The notes beneath the pieces are model-generated. The model did no database searches. It worked only from the letters and a program-made list of their open reading frames with translations, and had not been told where the DNA came from. Below, piece after piece: positions 32,652-41,806 of a stretch of DNA of 64,000 bases. The position numbers and the translations under genes were made by a program. The stretch is from positions 124,001-188,000 of the forward strand of contig JAHCAI010000006.1 in assembly GCA_019634975.1 (NCBI GenBank). Direction: 5' to 3'. Within the stretch, counting starts at the first letter, position 1. Each line of letters opens with the position of its first letter. Source of the DNA: Burkholderiales bacterium. GTDB taxonomy: Bacteria > Pseudomonadota > Gammaproteobacteria > Burkholderiales > SG8-41.

Positions 32652-34208
32652 TCAGCGCTTCCTTTTCGCCGCGCTGAGAATCTCCCGCCGCACATCGGTG
32701 ATCTCACGCGCGCGCGAGCCGCCGCCGTCACAGTGCGTCGTGCGCGGGCAGTGCGTGCTGCGCGGGCAGATGATGCGGGCGGGGCGCAGCAGCGCATCCT
32801 CGACCCAGGCGATGTTGAGCACCCGCGCCACGGCGCGGATCGCGTCCGCCGCGGGCTTCGGGATTTCCGCCTCGCCGCGGCCGCGCGTGCAGGCCCCGGT
32901 GATTGCCTCGACCAGGGCGTCCGCGTCGTGGGTGTGCGAGCGCAGCGCCGGCACCAGGTCGATGCCCACCGACAGCACGTGCGGATTGCCCGCCATGTCG
33001 GCGGTGCGCAGCGAGTGGCAGCAGTAGAGCAGCGACTGCCCGCCGTCGCGCAGCACTGAAATCTGCGAACCGCGGTCAGGACCCTTCTTCGCGTCGAGCA
33101 TGCGGAACACCGCCCAGTGCGGGCAGGGGTCGGTGACCTGCGCCATGTTGCCCCAGGGCAGCGGAATGCCGTTGCCGCGGTAGACCGCGCGCAGATAGCC
33201 CGGCGGATAGGCATCGAAGAAATGCCAGTACGGATAGGGCGAGACCTTGGTCATGCGCCGCATCACTGCGGCCGGCGTCAGCTGGATTTTCTCTCCGGCC
33301 TCGACGCGGTATGACTCGCGCGTGAGGAAGCGGCGGAAGGGCACTTTCGGACAGAGCAGGGCGCCGGCGAAGAAGCTGCATTCGAAATCGCGCCAGGCAT
33401 GCAGCACGTCCTGCGGGCTCATGCCCCCGCCGGCGCTGCCCTGCGGGCTGCCGCCGAATTCGCCGCCGGTGGCATGCGGCGCCTTGAGTCCGTCGCCGCC
33501 ATGCAGCAGCTTGTGGCCGAGGTGCGAGGCAAGGTCGAACTTCAGCCGCGCGGGGTCGTATTCGAGCGCGCGGTTGAGGAAGATCGTTCCCGGCGCCTCG
33601 TAGAAGGAACGCACCATGCTGCGCAGCTCCCGGCCATTGTCCAGCGTCAGCACCGGATTGCGCTCGAACCACTGCACCTTGAGGCCGTGCTTCCTGCAGA
33701 GCTGCAGCAGGTCATCCACGCCGAGCGGAAAGGCGCGCTGGCCGACGTTCTCGGCAGCGCGCTCGAGGTCCGGGAAATCGTTGCGTGACATTTCCTGGTG
33801 CGAGCGGATCAGCAGGTGCGCGAACTGCTTGCCGGTGGTGCCGGTCTGCGCCAGCAGCTCGGGGATTGCCGCCTGCAGCAGCTCCTTCGAGAACAGGAAG
33901 GAAGGCTCCAGCGGCACAGCCGCCGCGCCGCCGCTCCTCGGCGGCGCCACCGTCGCTTCGGTTTCCGGGTTGTTGTCGAGGAACCAGCGCGCCTCGCGCT
34001 GGAACAGCGCCGACAGGATGTCCAGCACCTCGGCCGAAGGCACGCGCTTGCCGCTCTCGATCATGCTCAGGTAGGACACCGAGGGCGCCTTTTCCGGATC
34101 GTGCTGGCTGCAGCGCGCGGAGAGTTCCTCCAGCGTCAGGCCGTTTCTTTTGCGCAGTGCACGCAGCTTGGTGCCGAGGAAATGACTCTGGCGGGTGTGC
34201 AGGCTCAT
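32652..34208 (-). CDS. XRE regulator with IrrE-like and DUF2083 domains (RamB/ScfR/PrpC type)
   Basis: A 518-residue protein. An N-terminal XRE helix-turn-helix (about 10-75, L-R-A-L-R-K-R-N-G-L-T through S-V-S-Y-L-S-M-I-E-S-G-K-R) is followed by a central ImmA/IrrE-like region with a degenerate metal motif S-H-L-G-H-K-L-L-H, and a Cys-rich DUF2083 C-terminus. Relatives control acetate, propionate and short-chain fatty-acid metabolism and sense CoA-type metabolites. It is divergent from the ketopantoate reductase-like gene. Its promoter overlaps three 14-bp repeats, which suggests autoregulation. Confidence 0.88.
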   Translation of the reverse strand: MSLHTRQSHFLGTKLRALRKRNGLTLEELSARCSQHDPEKAPSVSYLSMIESGKRVPSAEVLDILSALFQREARWFLDNNPETEATVAPPRSGGAAAVPLEPSFLFSKELLQAAIPELLAQTGTTGKQFAHLLIRSHQEMSRNDFPDLERAAENVGQRAFPLGVDDLLQLCRKHGLKVQWFERNPVLTLDNGRELRSMVRSFYEAPGTIFLNRALEYDPARLKFDLASHLGHKLLHGGDGLKAPHATGGEFGGSPQGSAGGGMSPQDVLHAWRDFECSFFAGALLCPKVPFRRFLTRESYRVEAGEKIQLTPAAVMRRMTKVSPYPYWHFFDAYPPGYLRAVYRGNGIPLPWGNMAQVTDPCPHWAVFRMLDAKKGPDRGSQISVLRDGGQSLLYCCHSLRTADMAGNPHVLSVGIDLVPALRSHTHDADALVEAITGACTRGRGEAEIPKPAADAIRAVARVLNIAWVEDALLRPARIICPRSTHCPRTTHCDGGGSRAREITDVRREILSAAKRKR

Positions 34209-34238
34209 CGCGCTTCTCCCGGGGCAGGGCCGGTCAAA

Positions 34239-34280
34239 TGTGAAATTAACAATGTGAAATTTTTAATGTCAAATTTCGCA
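34239..34280. promoter_or_regulatory. Triple 14-bp direct repeat over a divergent promoter
   Basis: TGTGAAATT at 34239, TGTGAAATT at 34253 and TGTCAAATT at 34267 are spaced exactly 14 bp. On the minus strand TTGACA (34272-34267) is followed, 17 nt on, by a weak -10 (TTAATT), forming a promoter for the regulator inside the repeats. An operator for the RamB/ScfR-like protein is inferred. Confidence 0.65.
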
Positions 34281-34350
34281 TCGGTCCTGCCTATGATGCA
34301 CTGCAACCCGGTCAAAAGCCAGACCGGACCATCACTGAGGGGAGGGTCGC

Positions 34351-35469
34351 ATGCGCAGGAACATACTGATACTCGGAGCCTCGTACGGCTCGCTGCTGGG
34401 GACCAAGCTGCTGATGGCGGGCCACCGCGTCTCACTGGTCTGCACCGCGCCCACGGCGCGCCTGATCAACCGCGAGGGCACGCGGGTGCGTTTTCCGCTG
34501 CGCGGCCGCGGGACGCTGGAAGTCGATTCCCGCCGCCTGCCCGGCAGGCTCGATGCGATCACCCCCGCCGACGTCGATCCCTCGGCCTTCGACCTCGTGG
34601 TGCTCGGCATGCAGGAAGCCCAGTACGGCGGCGAGGGCGTGCGCGCGCTGATGCGCCGCATCGCGCGCTCGCGCAAACCCTGCCTCGCGATCATGAACAT
34701 GCCGCCGCTGCCGTACCTGCGCCGCCTGCCCGGCCTTTTCGTCGATGCACTGGAAGCCTGCTACACCGACCCGGAACTGTGGGATGGATTCGATCCCGCC
34801 CTGGTGACGCTGGCGAGTCCCGATCCACAGGCTTTCCGTCCGCCGGAGGCGGCGAAGAATGTGCTGCAGGTGGGCCTGCCGACCAATTTCAAGGCTGCGC
34901 GCTTCGAATCAGAGGAGCACAACGCGCTGCTGCGCGGGCTGGAGGCCGGCATCGATGCCGCGCGCTACGAGGCCGGCGGCGAAATGCTGGAAATCCCGGT
35001 CAGGCTGAAGGTCCACGATTCGCTGTTCGTGCCGCTTGCCAAGTGGCCGATGCTGATCGCCGGCAACTACCGCTGTGTGGGGCGCCACGACATGATTCCC
35101 ATCCGCGATGCCGTGCGGGCCGATCTCGAGCGCTCGCGCCGCATCTACGACTGGACCGCCGGCCTGTGCATGAGCCTCGGTGCCGAGTCCGCCGACCTGG
35201 TGCCTTTCGACAAGTACGCGCAGGCCGCCGAGAGCCTTGCCAAGCCCTCATCCGCGGCGCGTGCGCTGTTCGGCGGTGCCCGCCACATCGAGCGCGTCGA
35301 CCGCCTGGTGCAGCGCATCGCCTGGCAGTTCGGCACCGAATGCGCGGTGCTGGAAGACATCGTCGGCTTCGTCGACGCGCGGCTGGAGAAAAACCGCAGC
35401 AGGCCGGCGCAGCCCGCGCAGGCGGAACCGCCGCTGTTTGCCTTTGCCGCCGAGCCGGCGCTCGCCTGA
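34351..35469 (+). CDS. Ketopantoate reductase-like NAD(P)-binding protein
   Basis: A 372-residue protein. The N-terminal Rossmann motif is L-I-L-G-A-S-Y-G-S-L-L-G-T-K, then V-V-L-G-M-Q-E-A-Q-Y. The overall order is like ApbA/PanE, but it is longer than true ketopantoate reductases (about 300 residues) and the substrate motifs differ, so it is more likely an opine or octopine dehydrogenase-like or unassigned reductase. GAGGGGAGGGTCGC precedes the ATG. It is divergent from the XRE regulator and likely under its control. Confidence 0.72.
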   Translation: MRRNILILGASYGSLLGTKLLMAGHRVSLVCTAPTARLINREGTRVRFPLRGRGTLEVDSRRLPGRLDAITPADVDPSAFDLVVLGMQEAQYGGEGVRALMRRIARSRKPCLAIMNMPPLPYLRRLPGLFVDALEACYTDPELWDGFDPALVTLASPDPQAFRPPEAAKNVLQVGLPTNFKAARFESEEHNALLRGLEAGIDAARYEAGGEMLEIPVRLKVHDSLFVPLAKWPMLIAGNYRCVGRHDMIPIRDAVRADLERSRRIYDWTAGLCMSLGAESADLVPFDKYAQAAESLAKPSSAARALFGGARHIERVDRLVQRIAWQFGTECAVLEDIVGFVDARLEKNRSRPAQPAQAEPPLFAFAAEPALA

Positions 35470-35480
35470 ACGCCGGCAAA

Positions 35481-35508
35481 AGGAACGGCGCCCGCGGGCG
35501 CCGTTCCT
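35481..35508. terminator. Palindromic bidirectional terminator candidate
   Basis: A perfect 28-bp palindrome centred on CCCGCGGG, arms AGGAACGGCG and CGCCGTTCCT, between the convergent reductase and Bug no. 6 genes. It has only short A/T flanks. Confidence 0.6.
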
Positions 35509-35526
35509 GCGCCAGGCGCGCGGCGC

Positions 35527-36501
35527 CTAGCGCGTCTTGATGCCGGCCGCGGTCACCACCTGGGTGTATTTGGCGATCTCGCTCTGCAGCAGCTTGGTCA
35601 GTTCCGCAGGGCTGCTGACCACCGGGTCGAGAGCCTGCTGCTTGTAGAACTCGCGCACCTCGGGGGCATCCAGCGCCTTCTTGATCTGCGCGTGCAGCGT
35701 GGTGATCACGTTCTGCGGTGTTTTCGTTGGCACAAACACGGCATACCACTGGTCGGTGACGAAGCCGGGATAGAAGGAATTCATCGTCGGCAGGTCGGGA
35801 TTCCATGACGTCGGCTTCTCGGTGCTGACGGCCAGCGCGCGGATGCGCTTGGCGTTGAGGTGGGTCATCAGCGAGGTCGGCGTGTTGAACAGCATGTCGG
35901 CCTCGCCGGTGGCGGTGCCGAGTGCCGAAGGTCCGCCGCCCTTGTACTGGATGATCACGCTTTTCGCCTTGGTGAACTGCTTGAACATCTCGGCCGACAG
36001 GTGGCTGGTCGTGCCTGCGCCGTTGGCGGCGATGTTGAGGCCCTCGGGCGCCTTCTTCGACAGCGCCACCAGGTCCGTGACCGAACGCGCGGGCACGCTG
36101 GTGTGCACCGCGAGCACCAGTGCCGAGTTGCTCATCCAGGTCACCGGCGCCAGGTCCTTCAGCAGATCGAAGCGGATGCTGTTCTTCTGCAGCACGGTGT
36201 TCACCGAAATCGATGCCGTGGTCATCAGCACCGTATAACCATCAGGCGCGGATTTCACTGCGGCCTCGGCGCCGATCAGCCCGCCGTTGCCGGTGCGATT
36301 TTCGACCAGGATGGTCTGGCCCAGACCTTGGCGCAGTTTGTCCGCGACCAGGCGGCCCTGCAGGTCGGTGCCGCCGCCGGTGGCGAAGGGCACGATGAGG
36401 CGGATCGGCCGGTCAGGGTACTGCGCCATTGCGCTGCCGGCGCCGCCGAACACGATCACCGTGGATGCAATAAGGGCCTTGCTGAGAGTGCTTTGATGCA
36501 T
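35527..36501 (-). CDS. Bug/TctC-family periplasmic solute-binding protein (no. 6)
   Basis: A 324-residue TTT receptor. The signal peptide MHQSTLSKALIAS ends in A-M-A-Q, followed by YPDRPIRLIVPFATGGGTD, then ENRTGNGGLIG and IIQYKGGGPSAL. GAGGAGAAATC before ATG 36501 fixes the start. No membrane subunit is adjacent. Confidence 0.93.
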   Translation of the reverse strand: MHQSTLSKALIASTVIVFGGAGSAMAQYPDRPIRLIVPFATGGGTDLQGRLVADKLRQGLGQTILVENRTGNGGLIGAEAAVKSAPDGYTVLMTTASISVNTVLQKNSIRFDLLKDLAPVTWMSNSALVLAVHTSVPARSVTDLVALSKKAPEGLNIAANGAGTTSHLSAEMFKQFTKAKSVIIQYKGGGPSALGTATGEADMLFNTPTSLMTHLNAKRIRALAVSTEKPTSWNPDLPTMNSFYPGFVTDQWYAVFVPTKTPQNVITTLHAQIKKALDAPEVREFYKQQALDPVVSSPAELTKLLQSEIAKYTQVVTAAGIKTR

Positions 36502-36674
36502 GATTTCTCCTCGTTGTGGATACAGCACACGGCTTGCATGATTGGGGTCTGTTGCCCCTTCTTGCCGTGCTGGACAAATAGTAAACCTTTTCCCGGCGGC
36601 AAGGCAGGGCGCGCATGATGCGCTGCCGCACTGCGGCTGCTCGTCGCGGAGGGCAGGGCGATGTCCCTGCCGTT

Positions 36675-36941
36675 TCAGCGGAAGCGGATTTTCGCGACCA
36701 GTATCGCCCCGGCAAGCAGCAGCGTCACCGCGTTGGCGAGGATCAGCGGCAGGTCGCTGATGAGGATGCCGTAAACCAGCCACAGCAGGATGCCGGAGAC
36801 CATCAGCAGGAACATCGTCAGCGACACATCGCGCGTCGAGCGCGTGCGCCAGGCCTGGATCGCCTGCGGCGCGAAGGCGGCGGTGGTGAGTATCGCGGCG
36901 GCGATGCCGATCCAGGTCGGCGAGAAAGGCATGTCGGTCAT
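36675..36941 (-). CDS. SemiSWEET sugar transporter
   Basis: An 88-residue protein with three membrane helices, the size of bacterial SemiSWEETs. The P-Q motif is seen as A-A-F-A-P-Q-A-I-Q-A-W, then T-R-S-T-R-D-V-S. These form dimers in the inner membrane and move sugars down their gradient. Confidence 0.93.
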   Translation of the reverse strand: MTDMPFSPTWIGIAAAILTTAAFAPQAIQAWRTRSTRDVSLTMFLLMVSGILLWLVYGILISDLPLILANAVTLLLAGAILVAKIRFR

Positions 36942-37085
36942 GGCGCCTGCAGTCTATCCGAAGCGCCATGCATCCTTGCGGTGCGAACCAAACCGTTTGG
37001 CGCCAGTCCATTGCCTGCGCACTGCGACGAGAGTGATTCGCGGATCAGCTTCCGGCATCAGGCGCATGCCGCTTATCAATGGGTA

Positions 37086-37523
37086 ATGGATGACAGGAAT
37101 GACAGGGCCATGATCAGGACATCGACCTTCAACTGGCTGCTGTGGGGCGCTTTCGCGGTGCTGGCGCTGTTGTGGACGGCGGGCAGTTACATCGCCGCGG
37201 CCCTTGCCCGCTGGGGGGCGCAGGCGCTCGCCGGAGGTGGACTCGACGGTGCCGGCCGCGTGCTGGCGCAGCCCTGGCCGCTGCCCGAGGTGATGGCCCC
37301 GTGGCTCGAGCCCGCGATGCTGCAGGCCCTGCAGCAAACGGTACTGGTGTCGCTGGATGGGCTGCGCGAGGCGCTGCCATTCATGGGCGCGGCGATGGGC
37401 TGGCTGGTGCCGCTGATCTGGACGGTCTGGGGACTGGGTCTCGTGTGCATGCTCGCGCTGGCGGGCGGCGCGCACTGGCTGTGGCTGACATTATCGGCGC
37501 CCGGGCCCGGTGTGCGGAAGTAG
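37086..37523 (+). CDS. Small membrane protein of unknown function
   Basis: A 145-residue protein with two hydrophobic helices (about 17-40 and 100-130) and an amphipathic middle. The start may be ATG 37086 or the ATG at 37110 (M-I-R-T-S-T), which has the better-placed purine stretch. The family is not recognised. Its stop is 9 nt before copy 2 of the AT-rich repeat. Confidence 0.6.
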   Translation: MDDRNDRAMIRTSTFNWLLWGAFAVLALLWTAGSYIAAALARWGAQALAGGGLDGAGRVLAQPWPLPEVMAPWLEPAMLQALQQTVLVSLDGLREALPFMGAAMGWLVPLIWTVWGLGLVCMLALAGGAHWLWLTLSAPGPGVRK

Positions 37524-37532
37524 AATAAGTAT

Positions 37533-37551
37533 TTGTTTTTATTGATATTTT
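37533..37551 (-). repeat. AT-rich 19-nt dispersed repeat, copy 2
   Basis: The reverse complement of this stretch is AAAATATCAATAAAAACAA, identical to the copies at 28085 and 45721. It lies between convergent genes (stops at 37523 and 37565). Confidence 0.8.
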
Positions 37552-37564
37552 TTAAATCCCGCGG

Positions 37565-38419
37565 TCAACGCGCCGAGAGCCACTGCAGCAGGGTTCCCAC
37601 TGCGAGGATGGCGGCGAAGCAGAGCACCCAGCCCGCTGCCACGACGGCGATGCGCATGCGGTGCACGCGCTCAGGCGCGAGCGCGCGCGATACGCCGAAA
37701 ATGAACATCACCGCCATCGCCGGCGCGAGCCAGACGCCGAACATCATCTGGGCCAGCAGCGCGCGCCGCACCTCGAGATCGATCGCGCCGTCCTGCGCGA
37801 CACTGAGCAAACCGCCCAGCACCACCAGCGGCAGCCCCGAGAGGATGCCGCTCGCGCCGTCTTTCCACCGGAACAGCGGCGGCAGCACGACCAGCAGGAA
37901 CAGCGCAAAGGCGAAGAGCACGATTTTGAGCGCGGTCAGCGCCGGTTTGGCACTGCCACTCGTATCGGCCGGAGACTCAGCGGATGCCCACCAGGCCAGC
38001 GTGAATGCGATGCCGGCCAGCACGATCGCCGCGGCATAGGACGCCTGCCAGCGCGGCGGCACGCCGCGCCTGAACCACAGGCGCGTGGCCACGGCGAGCC
38101 ACGCCAGCGCGACGCCACCGGCCAGCAGCCAGGCAAGGGCCGTCGCGTGCTGCGCCTCGGCCAGCGCGAGGAAAGCCGTGATGTAGGCGACGCACAACAG
38201 GCCGTTGAGCAGCGGCATCCACAGCATGGTGGCGGTGATGCCGCGGACCGTGTCATGGCGCGAATACGCGAAGGCCAGTCCATTGAGCGCCGGGAAAGTC
38301 AGCATCAGGCCGGCGGCGGCCGGAAAGTGGCCCGCCAGCCACACGATCAGCGCGAACACCGCCGTGCCGGCGGCGACGCGCAGCGCGATCTCGGCCGGGC
38401 GCGCCGGCGTCGGCGACAT
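37565..38419 (-). CDS. Polytopic membrane protein of unknown function
   Basis: A 284-residue, very hydrophobic protein with about eight predicted helices and few charged residues outside the loops. No signature motif is recognised. It lies 22 nt downstream of the MBL hydrolase gene on the same strand, so the two are probably co-transcribed. Confidence 0.7.
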   Translation of the reverse strand: MSPTPARPAEIALRVAAGTAVFALIVWLAGHFPAAAGLMLTFPALNGLAFAYSRHDTVRGITATMLWMPLLNGLLCVAYITAFLALAEAQHATALAWLLAGGVALAWLAVATRLWFRRGVPPRWQASYAAAIVLAGIAFTLAWWASAESPADTSGSAKPALTALKIVLFAFALFLLVVLPPLFRWKDGASGILSGLPLVVLGGLLSVAQDGAIDLEVRRALLAQMMFGVWLAPAMAVMFIFGVSRALAPERVHRMRIAVVAAGWVLCFAAILAVGTLLQWLSAR

Positions 38420-38441
38420 CGGCGGCGGTCGGGTGCGGCCG

Positions 38442-39428
38442 CTACTGCAGGCCGAAGGTGTAGCGGCTGCCGACGTTGGAATACACCACGCGGTCGGGCA
38501 TCTGCTGGCGCAGCATGTCGATGAAGCGCTCGCCGGTGCAGTGCATCGGCACGATCACGTCGGGGTTGATGTCCTGCAGCTCCTTCAGCGTGTGCTGCAG
38601 GTAATCCACCGGCGAGGGTCCGAGGTGGAAGCCGCCCATCACCGCGTGCACCTTGTCGACGTTGGCGGCCTTCATCGCGCTCCTCACCGTGTTGACGATG
38701 CCGGTGTGGCCGCAGGAGGAGATCACCACCAGGCCCTTGCCCTTGACGATGTAGCAGGTCGCATGCTCGTCGGGATGGGTGTCCTTCACCAGCTTGCCCG
38801 CGCGCTCGGCCTCGGTGAAATGGTCGTCCACCACCAGAGAGCCGCCGGTGACGGTTTCGAAGGAACTGCGCTCGATGTAGCCCGAGGTGAAGGGGCCTTC
38901 CAGTGCCTGCGGTTGCGGGCAGCACACGGTCATCACCTTCTGCGCCTCCAGTGCCGCGCGGTCGAGCGTGCACCATTCGAGGGCTTCGCCGCCTTCCTTG
39001 ACCCACTTGGTGCGGAAAACCGTTTCGCCGCCGACATAAAGCGCGATGTCATCGCGCATCTGCGCGCGGTGCTGTTTGACGAAACCCTGCAGCCCGCCGA
39101 AATGGTCGAGGTGGCCGTGGCTGAGGATCAGGCCGTTGATCTTCGAGGGCTCTATGCCCAGCAGCTCGAAGTTGCGGTTGATAATCTCCGGCGTGTAGCC
39201 GAAGTCGAGCACGTACTGCGCCCTGGCGCCGTCCTTCTCCGAGGTCAGGTGCAGCGACAGTCCCCACTCGCAGGCGAAGGTGCTCTCGGGCCGGCCGGTG
39301 ATGCGCCCCACATGCTCGATCTTGACATGCGGATGGGACATGCGCGGCAGGAAGCGCTCGTAGCGCGAATCGACGAGGACGCGGACGGTCAGCGCATCGA
39401 CGACGGGTGCGGTGAATGGGGTGGCCAT
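38442..39428 (-). CDS. MBL-fold metallo-hydrolase
   Basis: A 328-residue metallo-beta-lactamase-fold protein with the zinc motif L-S-H-G-H-L-D-H-F-G-G, a later S-S-C-G-H-T-G-I and a C-terminal M-H-C-T-G-E. The arrangement is that of the 7,8-dihydropterin-6-methyl-4-(beta-D-ribofuranosyl)aminobenzene-5'-phosphate synthase-like branch (COG1237). It is cytoplasmic (no signal). A GGAGGATACGAACACC site precedes ATG 39428. Confidence 0.87.
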   Translation of the reverse strand: MATPFTAPVVDALTVRVLVDSRYERFLPRMSHPHVKIEHVGRITGRPESTFACEWGLSLHLTSEKDGARAQYVLDFGYTPEIINRNFELLGIEPSKINGLILSHGHLDHFGGLQGFVKQHRAQMRDDIALYVGGETVFRTKWVKEGGEALEWCTLDRAALEAQKVMTVCCPQPQALEGPFTSGYIERSSFETVTGGSLVVDDHFTEAERAGKLVKDTHPDEHATCYIVKGKGLVVISSCGHTGIVNTVRSAMKAANVDKVHAVMGGFHLGPSPVDYLQHTLKELQDINPDVIVPMHCTGERFIDMLRQQMPDRVVYSNVGSRYTFGLQ

Positions 39429-39566
39429 GGTGTTCGTATCCTCCGGAAGACTTCAGGGTGCCGGGCCCGGGCCCGTGCCGGATGCAGATTAGCATCGCTG
39501 CGATGCCTTGTGTGCGCTCCGGGTCTCATCGCGCACAACCGGCCATTGCGGATCGGCGTATCATGA

Positions 39567-39788
39567 ATGAAGTTCCATTTGATGGAGCGCATCAACATGA
39601 AAAAACCCGCACGGTCCGCCAAGGACAAGGCCACCAAACCCGCCGGCAGCGCCGGCACGCCCGCCCCTCGGGGCAAGGGCACGGCGAGCCGCCAGGAAGT
39701 CAGGAAGGAAGTGCACCGCACGCAGGTGCCGAGGCAGTCGCAGCGGCCCGCCGAACGCAGCGGGCAGCGGCGCAGCGGCAAGCCCTGA
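39567..39788 (+). CDS. Small very basic protein
   Basis: A 73-residue protein made mostly of Lys, Arg, Ser, Gly, Pro and Ala (KKPARSAKDKATKP), with no hydrophobic core. ATG 39597 gives a 63-residue product beginning M-K-K-P-A-R and may be the true start. Composition suggests a disordered nucleic-acid-binding protein. The family is not recognised. Confidence 0.5.
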   Translation: MKFHLMERINMKKPARSAKDKATKPAGSAGTPAPRGKGTASRQEVRKEVHRTQVPRQSQRPAERSGQRRSGKP

Positions 39789-39807
39789 TGACCTGATCGA
39801 AGGTCGC

Positions 39808-41778
39808 TCAGTCGAGCGGCCAGGGCATCTCGAAGTAGTGCTGCAGCAGACCCGTCGGATACTGCAGCACGAACAGGTGCCCGAACAGGCTCATCACCGC
39901 GACCGCGGCCAGTGCGCTGGCGATGGCGCGGTGCCAGCGCACGCCGGCCTTCAGCCGCAGGAAGGCCGTGATGTAGATGAGTATCCCGAGGATGAATCCG
40001 AGCAGGCCGATCGCCGCCAGCAGCGCCAGTATCCAGCCCTGGAAATGCAGGTCGCCGTGGGCGGGCCGGTTCTTGCCGGTCCAGTCGCGCTCGCTGTCGA
40101 AGAATACGTAGTCGGGACGCTTGCGGCTGAACAGCAGCACGGCGGCGATCAGCAGCGCGAGGGTGATCAGTGTCACCGTGACCGGAAACACCTTGCCCAG
40201 GAACTGGAGATTCCAGGTGTCGTAGATCGTGTACAGGCAGATCGCGATCAGCAGCCCGAGGAATGCGGCCTGCGGCCCCTTGTGGACCGGCGCATGCGGC
40301 CCGGTTGCCGTGAGCGGATCGCGCTGCACCTTCATGCGCAGTGCCAGGAAGATGGAGACTGCGATCAGCGCCAGGATCATCAGCACGCCGCCGCGTTGCA
40401 GGAAGGACGCACCGTAGACCTGTATCGACTGGTAAACGGAGGCATCGAGGCGCATCGACAGCACGAAGCCGATCAGGAAGGCGGGACGCGACCAGCCGAA
40501 GCGCTTCATGTACATCCCGAAAACGCCGAGCACGAACAGCGCGATCAGGTCATCCCAGTCACGGGTGGCCTGGAAGGCCGCGAAATAGACGATGACGATC
40601 ATGAACGGTGCCACCAGCATGAAGGGCACCAGTGTCAGGCGCGAGATCGGTCTCGCGAGGAACAGGCAGATGCCGGCGCCGATGACGTTGGCGATGGCGA
40701 GCGACCAGATGATGATGAAGGTCAGGTCGAGGTGGCGTTCCATCATGCCGATGCCCGGCTCGACGCCGATCAGGATCAGCGCGCCGAGGAAAAGCGCCAT
40801 GCTGCCCGAGCCCGGGATGCCGAACATCAGCGTCGGGATCAGCGCGCCGCCGTTGTCCGCATTGTTGGAGGCCTCGGGGCCGATCACCCCGCGGATGTCG
40901 CCCTTGCCGAACTGCGAACGGTCCTTCGCCGACTGCATGGCGTGGGCGTAGGCGACCCAGTTGGTGACCGCGCCGCCGAGGCCGGGCAGCGCGCCGATGA
41001 ACACGCCCAGCGCGGAACAGCGGACCACCAGCCACTTGTGCTTCAGCGTCTCGCGGAACCCCTGCAGCGTGCCGGCTCCGAGTTCGGGTATGGCGGAAAT
41101 GCTCGTGCGCTTGCGCATCACCTCCACGATTTCCGGGATCGCGAACATCGCCAGCCCGACGATCACCAGCGGCAGGCCGTCGCTGAGGTACAGCATGTCG
41201 AAGGTCAGGCGTTCCTCCGCGGTGGCGGGCGCCGCGCCGATGCTGCCGAAAATGAGGCCCATGCCGCACATGATCAGGCCCTTGATCGCGCTGGTGCCCG
41301 TCAGCATGCCGACCATGGTCAGCGCCAGCACCACCAGCATCAGCTGCTCGCCGAAGCCCACTGCCAGTATCAGCGGCCGCGCGAACTGGATCGCCAGCGT
41401 CAGCATCAGCGCGCCGAACAGGCCGCCCAGCAGCGAGGCCGAGAAGGCCGCGCCCAGCGCGCGCGCTGCCTCGCCTTTGCGCGCGAGCGGGTGGCCGTCC
41501 ATGATGGTCGCCTGCGCGCTGGAGGTGCCGGGTATGCCCACCAGCACCGCGGGGAAGGTGTCCGAGGTATTGGTGACCGCGAGCAGGCCGATCATCATCG
41601 GCAGCACCAGCGTCGGGTCGCCGCCGTAGACAAAGGGCAGCAGCAGCGACAGCGCGGCGATGCCGCCCAGGCCCGGCAGTATGCCGACGGTCAGCCCGAG
41701 CAGCACCCCGCCCAGAAGGAAAAGCAGGTGCTGCACGCTGGCGAGCGTGGACAGCGCCTGCAGAAGGTCCGCTTGCAT
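39808..41778 (-). CDS. TTT permease: TctA fused to TctB-like domain
   Basis: A 656-residue inner-membrane protein. Residues about 1-500 are a full TctA large subunit, with the two conserved G-I-L-P-G-L-G-G and G-A-L-P-G-L-G-G motifs, G-I-P-G-T-S-S-A-Q-A and G-I-P-G-S-G-S-M-A. Residues about 505-656 add four further helices in the pattern of the small subunit TctB (a P-D-Y-V-F-F-D-S-E-R-D loop between helices). TctA and TctB are usually separate, so this is a fusion. It follows the TctC gene by 28 nt, making a two-gene complete transporter. Confidence 0.88.
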   Translation of the reverse strand: MQADLLQALSTLASVQHLLFLLGGVLLGLTVGILPGLGGIAALSLLLPFVYGGDPTLVLPMMIGLLAVTNTSDTFPAVLVGIPGTSSAQATIMDGHPLARKGEAARALGAAFSASLLGGLFGALMLTLAIQFARPLILAVGFGEQLMLVVLALTMVGMLTGTSAIKGLIMCGMGLIFGSIGAAPATAEERLTFDMLYLSDGLPLVIVGLAMFAIPEIVEVMRKRTSISAIPELGAGTLQGFRETLKHKWLVVRCSALGVFIGALPGLGGAVTNWVAYAHAMQSAKDRSQFGKGDIRGVIGPEASNNADNGGALIPTLMFGIPGSGSMALFLGALILIGVEPGIGMMERHLDLTFIIIWSLAIANVIGAGICLFLARPISRLTLVPFMLVAPFMIVIVYFAAFQATRDWDDLIALFVLGVFGMYMKRFGWSRPAFLIGFVLSMRLDASVYQSIQVYGASFLQRGGVLMILALIAVSIFLALRMKVQRDPLTATGPHAPVHKGPQAAFLGLLIAICLYTIYDTWNLQFLGKVFPVTVTLITLALLIAAVLLFSRKRPDYVFFDSERDWTGKNRPAHGDLHFQGWILALLAAIGLLGFILGILIYITAFLRLKAGVRWHRAIASALAAVAVMSLFGHLFVLQYPTGLLQHYFEMPWPLD

Positions 41779-41806
41779 TTAATCGATCGCGTAACCGCGG
41801 GCCGGC

